From NCBI RefSeq assembly GCF_900105685.1, contig NZ_LT629781.1, forward strand, positions 124,001-188,000: DNA of 64,000 bases. Reading direction: 5' to 3'. Numbering within the stretch: the first letter of the stretch is position 1; every line of letters begins with the position of its first letter. A program made the position numbers and the translations under genes. This document shows positions 43,838 to 53,000 of this stretch, in pieces. Origin of the DNA: Verrucomicrobium sp. GAS474. GTDB taxonomy: Bacteria > Verrucomicrobiota > Verrucomicrobiia > Methylacidiphilales > GAS474. Under the pieces are notes generated by a model that worked only from the letters and a program-made list of their open reading frames with translations, was not told the origin of the DNA and made no database searches.

Positions 43838-44746
43838 TCAGGCGGAGGTTTCGATTTTCTCGACCTTCTTCTCGTCGGGCCGCTTCGGCTGGCGGCCGAA
43901 GGTGAACGGCTTCCGGGGCAGGGAGAGGTCTTCGGGCTCGATGTTCGGAAGGATGAGTTTCTTCTCCAGGGTCACCTTCGGGCGGCCTCCGGGACCGAGG
44001 AGGTATTCGATCACTTCCTGGCGGATCGCCTTGAAGCGGGGATCGTTGTTGAGGGCCTTGCGATCGCGCGGGCGCTCGATATCGACCTTCACGGCGGGGC
44101 CGAGGGTCGCGCCCGGCCCGGCGGTGAGCGGGATGATCCGGTCGGCGAGGAGGATCCCCTCGTCGACCGAGTTCGTGATGAGGACGACGGTCTTCTTGTC
44201 GTGCTCCCAGATCTTCTCGATCTCGTCCTGGAGGGTCGCCCGGGTCAGGGCGTCGAGGGCGGAGAGGGGCTCGTCGAGGAGGAGGATCTGCGGGTTCATC
44301 GCCAGCGCGCGGGCGACGGAGACCCGCTGGCGCATCCCGCCGGAGAGTTCGGCCGGACGCCGTTCCCGCGCGGGGGAGAGGCCGACCATCCTCACGTACT
44401 TCTCCACGTGGGCGGCCCGCTCTTCCGCCGTCTTCTGCGGGAAGACCTGGTCGACGGCGAGGGCGATGTTCTCCGAGACGGTGAGCCACGGGAGGAGGGA
44501 ATAGTTCTGGAAGACGATGCCCCGCTCGGGGCCGGGCTCGGTGATCGCCCGGCCGTTCATCTCGGCCGTCCCGGTGTCGGGGAGGAGGAGCCCGGCGAGG
44601 AGGGAGATGAGGGTCGTCTTCCCCGCGCCGGAGTAGCCGACGATGGCGAGGAATTCCCCGTCCTCGACGGCGAGGTCGATGTCCCGCAGGACGGGGCGGC
44701 CGCCGAAGCCCTTGGAGACGTTGCGGAGTTCGAGGAGGGGGGGCAT
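43838..44746 (-). CDS. nrtC: Nitrate/bicarbonate-type ABC transporter, second ATP-binding protein
   Basis: 302 residues from the ATG that follows the nrtB stop. [20 protein letters not shown] (Walker A near residue 38), [20 protein letters not shown] (Q-loop), [20 protein letters not shown] (signature), [20 protein letters not shown] (Walker B). The switch position reads [20 protein letters not shown], Asn where His is usual, as also seen in other NrtC proteins. In cyanobacteria NrtC carries a fused C-terminal NrtA-like regulatory domain; here only a short charged tail of about 55 residues is present. A pair of different ATPases is the normal arrangement of this transporter. Confidence 0.88.
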   Translation of the reverse strand: MPPLLELRNVSKGFGGRPVLRDIDLAVEDGEFLAIVGYSGAGKTTLISLLAGLLLPDTGTAEMNGRAITEPGPERGIVFQNYSLLPWLTVSENIALAVDQVFPQKTAEERAAHVEKYVRMVGLSPARERRPAELSGGMRQRVSVARALAMNPQILLLDEPLSALDALTRATLQDEIEKIWEHDKKTVVLITNSVDEGILLADRIIPLTAGPGATLGPAVKVDIERPRDRKALNNDPRFKAIRQEVIEYLLGPGGRPKVTLEKKLILPNIEPEDLSLPRKPFTFGRQPKRPDEKKVEKIETSA

Positions 44747-44748
44747 GG

Positions 44749-45546
44749 CTAGATGGTCTTGAAGCGCCGCTCGATGACGCTCATGATCCGGTCGAGGATG
44801 AAGCCGACGAGGCCGATGGTGAGGATCGAGAGGATGATGTGGGCGTAGTTCGGCGCGTTGTATTCCTGCCAGAGGAAGTTCCCGATGCCGGGCCGCCCGG
44901 TCAGCATCTCGGCGGCGACGATGACGAGCCACGCGATGCCGAGGCTGAGGCGGAAGCCGGTGAACATGTAGGGAAGGGTCGCCGGGATCAGGACCTTGAA
45001 GAGGGTCTTCGAGGGGGAGAGCTTCAGCACCTTCGCCACGTTGAGGTAATCGACCGGGACGGCCCGGACGCCGACGGCGGTGTTCAGCACCGTCGGCCAC
45101 ATGGCGCAGATGGCGATGGTGAAAAGCGCCCCCCATTCGAGGGCCATCCGCCCCGTCGAGAGGAAGAGGACCATCCCGAGCGGGAGCCACGCCAGCGGCG
45201 AGACGGGCCGGAGGATCTGGATGATCGGGTCGAAGGCCTGGGCGAACCGCCGGGAGAGGCCGAGGCAGAACCCGATCGGCGTCCCGACGACGAGGGCGAG
45301 CGCGTAGCCCTTCGCCACCATGACGAGAGAGTACCACGTCAGGAGGAGGATCCCCTGGTCGACCTCGCCCCGCTTCGTGAGCGGCTCCAGGACGTAGAGC
45401 TTCGACTCCTGCCACGTCGCCGCCGGGTTCGGCAGCGCGGGGGAGACGGTGACGCTCAGCAGATACCAGAACAACAGCGCGGCGAGGAGGCCGAGCACGG
45501 GGAGGATGACCGCCTCCGCCTTCAGATTCTTCAGCTTGGGACTCAT
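44749..45546 (-). CDS. nrtB: Nitrate/bicarbonate-type ABC transporter, permease
   Basis: 265 residues with six to seven hydrophobic segments ([20 protein letters not shown] at the start; MGWN-type N-terminus absent). The EAA loop typical of binding-protein-dependent permeases is seen in [20 protein letters not shown] and [40 protein letters not shown] and [20 protein letters not shown] are characteristic of the NrtB/SsuC family. It forms the membrane channel of the transporter. Its stop lies two bases before the nrtC start, and it begins seven bases after nrtA. Confidence 0.9.
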   Translation of the reverse strand: MSPKLKNLKAEAVILPVLGLLAALLFWYLLSVTVSPALPNPAATWQESKLYVLEPLTKRGEVDQGILLLTWYSLVMVAKGYALALVVGTPIGFCLGLSRRFAQAFDPIIQILRPVSPLAWLPLGMVLFLSTGRMALEWGALFTIAICAMWPTVLNTAVGVRAVPVDYLNVAKVLKLSPSKTLFKVLIPATLPYMFTGFRLSLGIAWLVIVAAEMLTGRPGIGNFLWQEYNAPNYAHIILSILTIGLVGFILDRIMSVIERRFKTI

Positions 45547-45553
45547 GGAATGG

Positions 45554-46852
45554 CTAGCCCTTCAGCGAGTTCACGGCGAAGCCCTTCGCGTAGGCCTCGG
45601 GCTTCGCGGGATCGAAGGTGACGCCGTCGAAGAGGGTCTCCGGCTTGTTGTCGAGGCCGCCGTGGGCGTAGCCAATCTCCTTCATCGCCTCCTCGTAGAT
45701 ATCGGGCCGCATGACCTGCTTCGCCACGCCCTCGTAATCGGGCGTCCCGCCGACGAGGCCCCAACGCTGATACTGGGAGAGGAACCACTTCGCGTACTTC
45801 GGCTGCGGGTAGTTGCAGTTGTTCCTGCTGAAATACATGCAGTGCTCGGTGTCGGTCACCTTGCGCCCGTCGCCGTAGTCGAGCTCGCCCTTCATCCGCT
45901 TCAGGATGACGTCGGCGGGGCAGTTGACGTAGCTCGGCGCGCTGACGATCTGGCAGGCCTCGGCGCGGTTCGCCATGGTGTCGAGCCAGACGCTCGCCTC
46001 GTGGACCGCCTTCAGGACGGCCTTCACGGTCTTCGGGTTCTTCGCGGCGAAGTCGGCGGTGAAGGCGCAGACCTTCTCGGGGTGGTCCTTCCAGAGGTCC
46101 TGGGTGGTGACCGAGGTGTAGCCGATCCCGTCGGCGATGACCTTCTGGTTCCACGGCTCGCCGACGCAGAAGCCGTCCATCTTGCCGATCTTCATGTTCG
46201 CGACCATCTGCGCGGGGGGGACGGCGATGAGGCTGACGTCCTTGTCGGGATTGATCCCGCCCGCGCCGAGGTAGTAGCGCATCCACATGGCGTGGGTCCC
46301 GGTCGGGTAGGTCATGGCGAAGGTGAGCGGGGTGCCGGAGGCCTTCGCGGCGTCGGCCAGGGCCTTCAGCGCCTTCGGGTCCCCGGCGACCTTCCCCTTG
46401 AAGGTATTGGAGAGGCTGATCGACTGGCCGTTCCGGTTGAGAAGCCACGGGATGACCATCGGAACCTTCGGCGCGCCGCCGATCTCCATCGAGGAGGAGA
46501 GCGGCATGCCGATCAGCATGTGGGTCGCCTGGAGGTCGCCGGTCGAGAGGGAATCGCGGATGGCGGGCCAGCTGGCCCCCTTCGCGATGGTGGCGTTGAT
46601 GCCGTACTTCTTGAAGAAGCCCTTCTCCAGGGCGATGACGAGGGGGGAGCAATCGGTGAGGGCGATGATGCCGAAGCGGAGGTCGGCGACCTCCGGCGCG
46701 TCGGAGGCATAGGCGGAGCCGACCCAGCCGAACGGCAGGCCCGAAAGGAGGGCCGAGGCGGTGAGGCCGCCTCCCGCGAGGCGGAAGAACTGGCGGCGGC
46801 TGACGGAACCGGCGGCGACGGAAGGAAGGGAGGCGGGGGTTTCTTTTTTCAT
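45554..46852 (-). CDS. nrtA: CmpA/NrtA-family substrate-binding protein with Tat signal
   Basis: 432 residues. The ATG at 46850-46852 (MKKETPASLPSVAAGSV) is chosen because a sigma-54 promoter at 46930-46945 lies inside the longer open frame, and it gives a normal twin-arginine signal: SRRQFFRLAGGG with a hydrophobic stretch after it and cleavage near SAYAS. The mature part has LRFGIIALTDCSPLVIALEK and GFFKKYGINATIAKGASWPA, TGDLQATHMLIGMPL, and NGQSISLSNTFKGKVAGDP, the CmpA/NrtA pattern. It captures nitrate or bicarbonate in the periplasm and delivers it to NrtB. No ribosome-binding site is clear. No nitrate reductase gene is in the window. Confidence 0.9.
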   Translation of the reverse strand: MKKETPASLPSVAAGSVSRRQFFRLAGGGLTASALLSGLPFGWVGSAYASDAPEVADLRFGIIALTDCSPLVIALEKGFFKKYGINATIAKGASWPAIRDSLSTGDLQATHMLIGMPLSSSMEIGGAPKVPMVIPWLLNRNGQSISLSNTFKGKVAGDPKALKALADAAKASGTPLTFAMTYPTGTHAMWMRYYLGAGGINPDKDVSLIAVPPAQMVANMKIGKMDGFCVGEPWNQKVIADGIGYTSVTTQDLWKDHPEKVCAFTADFAAKNPKTVKAVLKAVHEASVWLDTMANRAEACQIVSAPSYVNCPADVILKRMKGELDYGDGRKVTDTEHCMYFSRNNCNYPQPKYAKWFLSQYQRWGLVGGTPDYEGVAKQVMRPDIYEEAMKEIGYAHGGLDNKPETLFDGVTFDPAKPEAYAKGFAVNSLKG

Positions 46853-46929
46853 CGGGGGGGGATTCGTTCGTGCTGGGGTTGGGTGAGGATTCGGAGGTCG
46901 GCGGTAAAGGATGTCGTTGATCTGGGGAA

Positions 46930-46945
46930 AGCAGTCGCGGTGCCA
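46930..46945 (-). promoter_or_regulatory. Sigma-54 (RpoN) promoter of the nrtABCD operon
   Basis: Read on the minus strand the sequence is TGGCAC-CGCGA-CTGCT. The consensus is TGGCAC-N5-TTGCW; 15 of the informative positions fit, with one mismatch (C for the first T of the -12 box), and the essential GG and GC dinucleotides are exactly ten bases apart. Transcription would start near 46918, about 65 bases before the nrtA ATG. Sigma-54 with NtrC is the usual nitrogen control of nitrate uptake, so this fits the downstream operon. No clear NtrC site was found by eye; an activator site upstream is still required. Confidence 0.72.
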
Positions 46946-47030
46946 CGGCATTTTTTCCGGGCCAAATAAGGGACTCATTATTTCGGGCTCTATCATGAAT
47001 TTTGCTCATGAGGCTCGGGAGCAAGAAAAA

Positions 47031-47058
47031 CCCGCCTTTCCGATGAGGGAAAGGCGGG
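47031..47058 (-). terminator. Rho-independent terminator of the giant adhesin gene
   Basis: A perfect ten-base stem (CCCGCCTTTC pairing with GAAAGGCGGG) with an eight-base loop, followed on the minus strand by TTTTTCTTGC. It lies 28 bases after the adhesin stop and insulates the downstream nrt operon. Confidence 0.9.
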
Positions 47059-47085
47059 CGGTTCGATTTCGGAGAGATCGAAGGA

Positions 47086-50000
47086 CTAGCGGCCGAAGAT
47101 CGCGGCGCTCAGGTCGGCCTTCACCTGCGGGCTCACCGAGAGGCCGAGCGCGGGCGGCGGGGGAGCGCCGCCGCCGCCGGGCAGGCCGCCGATCGCGGCG
47201 ACCGTGCCGGGACCCATGACGGTTTCCTTGCCGTTCGCCGTCGTGGTGGTGGTCGTCGTCGAGGTGTTGCCCATGGTGCTGCTCTTCTTGCCGTTGTCGG
47301 TCTTGCCGTCGGCGGTCGTCTTCTTGCTCGAATCGTCGTTACCCGAGACGGCGTCGGGCGTCGTGTCGCTCGTCTTGACGACGGGGGTCGAGGTCACCGT
47401 CGTCGTCGTGCTCGTGGCGGTGGTCGTCGCGTCGGCCGCCTTCGTGACGACCTGGACGATCACGGCGGCCGAGGCGGCGCTGGTGCTCGCGGCGGCGCTC
47501 GTTGCCGCCGGGACGCTGGGAGCGCCGAGGCCCGCAGCGATGGTGAGGGAGGCCGAGCCTTCGGTGATCGTCGAGGTCACTGTCGTCGCCGTCCCGGAGC
47601 CCGAGACGGTGATCGTCGCGTTCCCGGCGGCGAAGGTGTTCATCCCGCTCGTCGCGCCCGTGGAGAGGCTGGTGGAGAGCGTCCCGTTCGGCCCCGAGAT
47701 CGAGTAGGCGCTCCCGCCGGTCTGCGTCGCGGCGCTCCGGTAGGCGAGCTGGACCGAGGGAGAGGTGATCGTGCTCACGCTGTGGATGGTGATGCTTCCG
47801 GCGAAGAGGTTCCCCGTGTTGGTCAGGGCGATCGAGTAGCCGGAACCCGCGGTCACGTTGAGGTCCCCCCCCACGACGAGGGCGCTGCTCTGGCTGACCA
47901 AGCCCCCGGAGGTCACGGTCAGGTTCCCCGTCACCGTCCCGCCGAGGTAGACGGACGCGTTGGCATTGAGAGTGAAGTTGCCGTTGAACAGGAGCGCCCC
48001 GCCCATGGTGGAGAACTGGGTCTCCTGGTTGTAGTAACCGAGGGTGATGCCACCGCCCGTTGCCGTGTAGGTCTGGTTCCCCGACGCCGTCATGGCGATC
48101 AGGCCACCGCCGTTGATGGTGGCGGCCGTCGCGGCGATGGAGCCGGTGCCGGTGGCATTCCAGGTCGTGTGCAGGACGCTGAACGTCCCTCCGTTCAGCG
48201 CCGTCACGGCGATGTTCCCGTCGACGACGGTGAGGCTCGTCGCGTCGGAGGAGACCCCACCGATCCCCGAGATGGTGATCGAGCCTGTGCCGCCCGTGCT
48301 AATCTGCGTCATCCCGGCATCGCCGTTGAAGGTACCGACGCCGAGCGTCGAAACCAGCGTCCCGGTCGGCCCGCCCGTTCCCGAGAGGATAATGTTGCCG
48401 GTGGTGGCCGTGACCTGGGTGCCGGTGAAGTAGATACCGTAATTAGCGTAGTTTTGGCCGGGCAGCGAGGTTCCGCCCGTGCCGCTCACGAAGATCGAGC
48501 CGCTTCCCGCCGCCGTGAGGTGCGTGTAGGAATCGGCGAAGACGCCCGTGGCGTTGGTTCCCGAACCTGCACGCCCGTTCAGGGTCAGCGCCCCGGGCCC
48601 GCCGACCTGGACCGTGCTGGAGACGAGTTCGATGCCGTAGGAATTGCCGCTCATCGCCGTGTCGCCCGTTCCCGAAATCGTGATTCCCGCCCCGTTCGAC
48701 GCGACCTGCATGCTGGAAAGAACGACGCCGACCGTGTCGCCGACCGAGGCCGCCCCGCCGGTGCCGGTGAGGGTGATCGATCCGCTGTCGCACTGGAGGG
48801 TCGTCCCCGAATCGATCCAGATGCCGGTCGAGTCGTCTCCGCTTCCGCCCACGCCGATGACCTGCAGGTTGCCGATGCCGCCCGCCGTGAACGTCGACGA
48901 GTCCGCATAGACATAGACGCCGATCGAGGAGCCGCCCGAGGTGATCCCGCCCGTGCCGTTGATCGTCAGGTTGTTCGAGGCTGCCGTGATGATCATCGAG
49001 TCGATGTAGACGCCGTAGGAATACTGGGCGGCGTGGCTGACGCCGGTGATCGTGATCGTTCCGGTCCCCGTGGTTCCCAACGTCCCGTCGGAGAGCGAGA
49101 CGCCGTTGGAATAGCCGTTGGTCGCCGTCCCGCCCGTGCCGCTGATCGAGATGCTGCCGCCCACCGTCGCCGACGCGTTGGAGAGGACGACGCCGTTCGA
49201 CTCGTTGTTCGTGGCCGTCGCGCCCGTTCCCTCGATGTGGAGCGTCCCGGCATTCAGCAGGACCGTCGCGCTGCTCTCGTACATGCCCATGCCGAGGTAG
49301 ACGCCGGTGGAACTGCCTCCGGTGCCGCCCGTGCCGATGAACGAGAAGCCGCCCGCCCCGTCGCCCTGCGCCGTGCTGTCGCTGAAGGAGATGCCGTAGG
49401 AATCGCCGTTCACCGCGTCGGAACCGGTGCCGCTGACGATGACCTGGCCGTCGACCGTGTAGAGGGTCGAGTCGCTGTCGACCGAGACGCCGTAGGAGTT
49501 GTCGCCCGTCCCCGCGTGGCCGGTGAGATGGAGGGTGGCCGTCCCGGAGGCGTTGAGCGAGCTTCCCGAGATACGGACGCCGTAGGAGTCGTGGCCTGTG
49601 GCCAGCGCGCCGTTGCCGACGATCTCGATGTCCCCGGTGTCGGTCGAGACCGCCGAGTTGTTGATCAGAACGCCGGCCGTGTCGCCCAGGGTCGAGGTCA
49701 GGGCGGTGCCGTGGATCGTCACCCCGCCCTGCGCCAGGACGCTCGCGTTGTCGATCAGGACGCCGCCCGCGTTCGCGATCATCGAGATGGTTCCATTGCT
49801 GTTCAGGATCGAGTTCTTGATCGAGACGATCCCGCTGGCGGCGGTGAAGGCGAGGTTGATCGCGGTGTTCCCTCCTCCGTTGTGGTTCACCATGAAGGTG
49901 TCGGCGTAGATGTTGCCCCCGGCGTTGAAGGTCAGCGAGGCCGCCGTCCCGGTCGTGTTGTCGACGTTGAGGCCGACCGTCGTCCCGCCGCTGTTGATGC

Positions 50001-53000
50001 CGAGGCTGATGTTATTCGTCGCGCTGAACGTCACGCTGTGGCTGCCGCCCGAGGCGAAGACGAAGGAGCCGGTCCAGTAGATGTTGTCGGCCGAGATCGT
50101 GACGCCGCCGGTGCTCGTGGAGAAGGAGTCGGAAAGCGCGCCGTTGCCGAGGTTGCCGTGGCCGTCGTCGCTGGCGTCGCCGCTCGTCCCGGAGAAGGAG
50201 AGGTTGTTCCCCGTCACGGTGATGATGGCCCCGAGGTCGTGCAGGCTCCCCGCGGCATTGAGATCGACCGTCCGGCCGGTCAGGCGGGTTCCCGAGGCGA
50301 GGTTGATGTCGGTGGCGCCGTGGACCGCCAACGCCCCGCCCGCCGCCAGCGCCGACGTTCCGTCGATGGACAGGATCCCGCTCGTCACGGCCGTCACGGA
50401 GAGGTCGCCCGTCGTCGCCGTGAGCGTCGAGCCGGAGATCGAGACGCCGTAGGAGGTGCCGCTCGAGATCGAGCCGCCCGTCCCGTTCACGACGACGGCG
50501 CCGCTCCCCGAGGCGGTGAGGGTGGCGGAGAGGAGGGCGACGCCCACGGACCCGTTGACCGCCGTGCCGCCGGCGCCGGAGATCGAGAGGAGGCCGTCGA
50601 CGACCGAGAAGGAGGTGGAGTCGACATTGACGCCGGTGGTCAGGTTCGTCGCCTCCTGGGTCGTGCCGTCGATGTGGATCGAGCCGGTCCCGGTGGTCGA
50701 GATCGTGCTGCCGGTTCCGGCCGAGAACATGTCGATGCCCGTCGTCGCATAGACGGGGGCCCCCGTCGACACACCGCCGGTTCCCGAGATCGTGATGTCG
50801 CCACCGCCGCTCTGAATCTTCACGCTGGGGAGGCGGACGCCGACGGAGTAGGTCGACGCGCCGCCGGTGCCGTAGAGCGCGATCGAACCGGCGGCGGTCT
50901 GGAGGCTGACGGCGCCCGAGTTGTATTCGATGTTGATGCCGAAGGAATAGATGCCGGAGCTGTCGGTCGCGGTCGTGCCGGTGATCGTGATGCCGCCCGT
51001 GCCTGCCGCGCTTCCCGTCGAAGTCGAGTCGAAATTGACCCCGTAGGTGGCGTTGCTGGCCTGACCGCCGGTGCCGTTGAGGATGATGTTGCCGCTGGCG
51101 GTGGTGAGCGTCGAGCCGCTGTTGAGGCTGATGCCGGCCGAGATGCCGCTCGGATTGGCCGCATTGCCCGCCCCGGTACCATTGAGCGTGACGTCGCCCG
51201 TGCCGGTGTTCTCGATGATCGCGGCGATGCCGTAGATGCCGTAATTGCCGTAGGCGGTGCCCCCGTTCGAGATGGCCGTCCCGGTGCCGGTGATCACGAT
51301 GTCGCCCCCCGTCGTCGTCACGGTGCTGTTGCTGAGGCTCACCGCGAAGGTATCGACATAGCCGACGGAGGGAATCGTCCCGTTCAGCGTCACCCCGGTG
51401 CCCGCTGCGAGGGTCGAGTTGGAGATGGCGAGGCCGCCCGCCGTCGCGGTCACCGAGATTGAGCCGTTGCCCGCGAAGAAGGAGTTCTGGATCGAGACCG
51501 CCGCCGCGTTGAAGGTCAGGTCGATCGTCTGGGTCCCGCCGTTCCGATTCACCAGGAAGGTGTCGGCGTAGATGTTGCCGCCCGCGAGGAAGGTGAGCGA
51601 GGCCGCCGCGGCGGTCGTGTTGTCGACGCTGAGGCCGACCGTCGTCCCGCCGCTGTCGATGCCGAGCTTGATGTCGTGCACCGCGCTGAACGTCACGTTG
51701 CGGCTGCCGCCCGAGGCGAAGGTGAAGGAGCCGGTCCAGTAGATATTGTCGCCGGAGATCGTCACGCCGCCCGCATCGGTGCCGAGGGCGCCGGAAAGGA
51801 GGCCGTTCCCCACGGTTCCGGCGCCGTCGTAGTTCAGGTCGCCGCTTCCCCCCGAAATCGAGACATCGGAGCCCGGATAGGCATACTGGACGACGACAGG
51901 GGATCCGGTCACGGTGATCGTCGCCCCGTTGACCTGGGTTCCCGAGGCGGAGATGTTGACGCCGTAGCCGGTCGCGGAACTGCCGGTGGCGAAATTGAGG
52001 TCGCCCGAGCTGTCGACCGTCAGCGTTCCGCCCGCCGTGAGGGAGCTCGTCCCGTCGGCGTTGATCGATCCGGCGGCGTTGCCGATCAGGGACAGGTTCC
52101 CCATCGTGGCCGCCAGGGAGGTGGAGGAGAGGAGGATATCGTAACGGCTCGTCGCGCTGGCATCGGCCGTTCCGTCGACGTGGATGTTCCCGCTCGACGA
52201 GGTCGCGGTGACGCCGCTCATCGAAACCCCGTAGGAGATCCCCGAGGAGGTCGCCCCGCCCGTGCCGGACACCGTGATGTCCCCGGACGCCGAGATCGAG
52301 ACGGTGTCGAGCCTGACCCCGAAGGATTCGGAAGACCCGAGGGAAGCCGTCCCCGAGGCCGAGAAGGCCGTCGTCGTCGTGACCATCGAGAACGTCGCGT
52401 TGGAGATCGAGACGCCGTAGCTGCGGACGCTCTGGCCGCCCGTGCCGTCGAACTCGACGCCGCCCGCGAAGGCCAGGCCGGTGAAGGTCGCCCCGTCGAC
52501 CTCGATGCCGTAGGAGGCGGTGCCCGCCGCCGATCCGCCCGAACCCGAGAAGTAGATCCCGCCGGAATGGGTGATCGCGGTGCCGTTGAAATGGATGCCG
52601 ATGGAGGAGTCGGAGGCCTGGTTGCCGTAGCCCTGAAGCTCGATGGCATTGGTGTTGCCCAAAAGAGTGGTCGTATCCATCTCAATGCCGTAGGACAGGT
52701 CGCCGCTCCCGGCGTTGCCGGTGATCTGGCCGTGGCCCCCGCCGGAAAGCGTGATCTGCGCGCCGTTGCCCACGATGCCGGCGGAAGTGACCGTCGCGTA
52801 CCCGCCGGTGCCGGTCAGCGTCAGGTAGCCGTCGACCAGATTCACCATCGCCCCGGGTTCCAGGTCGACGCCGATCGATCCGGAGAGGGTGCCGGAAGTA
52901 TCGCCGCCCGTGCCCGAGAGATGGATCGCGGCCGATCCCGTCGTCGCGACGGTGCTGCCAGAGATCGAGACGCCGATGGAGTTTTTGGAATTGCCGCTCG

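Noticed and set aside
45554-46996. A longer NrtA starting at 46996 or 46951
   Set aside because: The extra codons are Pro/Asn-rich and hold the sigma-54 promoter. The shorter form gives a normal Tat signal.
47782-51462. A 1226-codon open frame on the plus strand opposite the adhesin gene, and another of 1198 codons at 53296-56892
   Set aside because: The translations are Arg/Asp/Gly/Ala-rich with no domain pattern. They arise because repetitive, GC-rich codons of the adhesin avoid stops on the opposite strand. The sense frame has a signal peptide, a TPS domain and a terminator.
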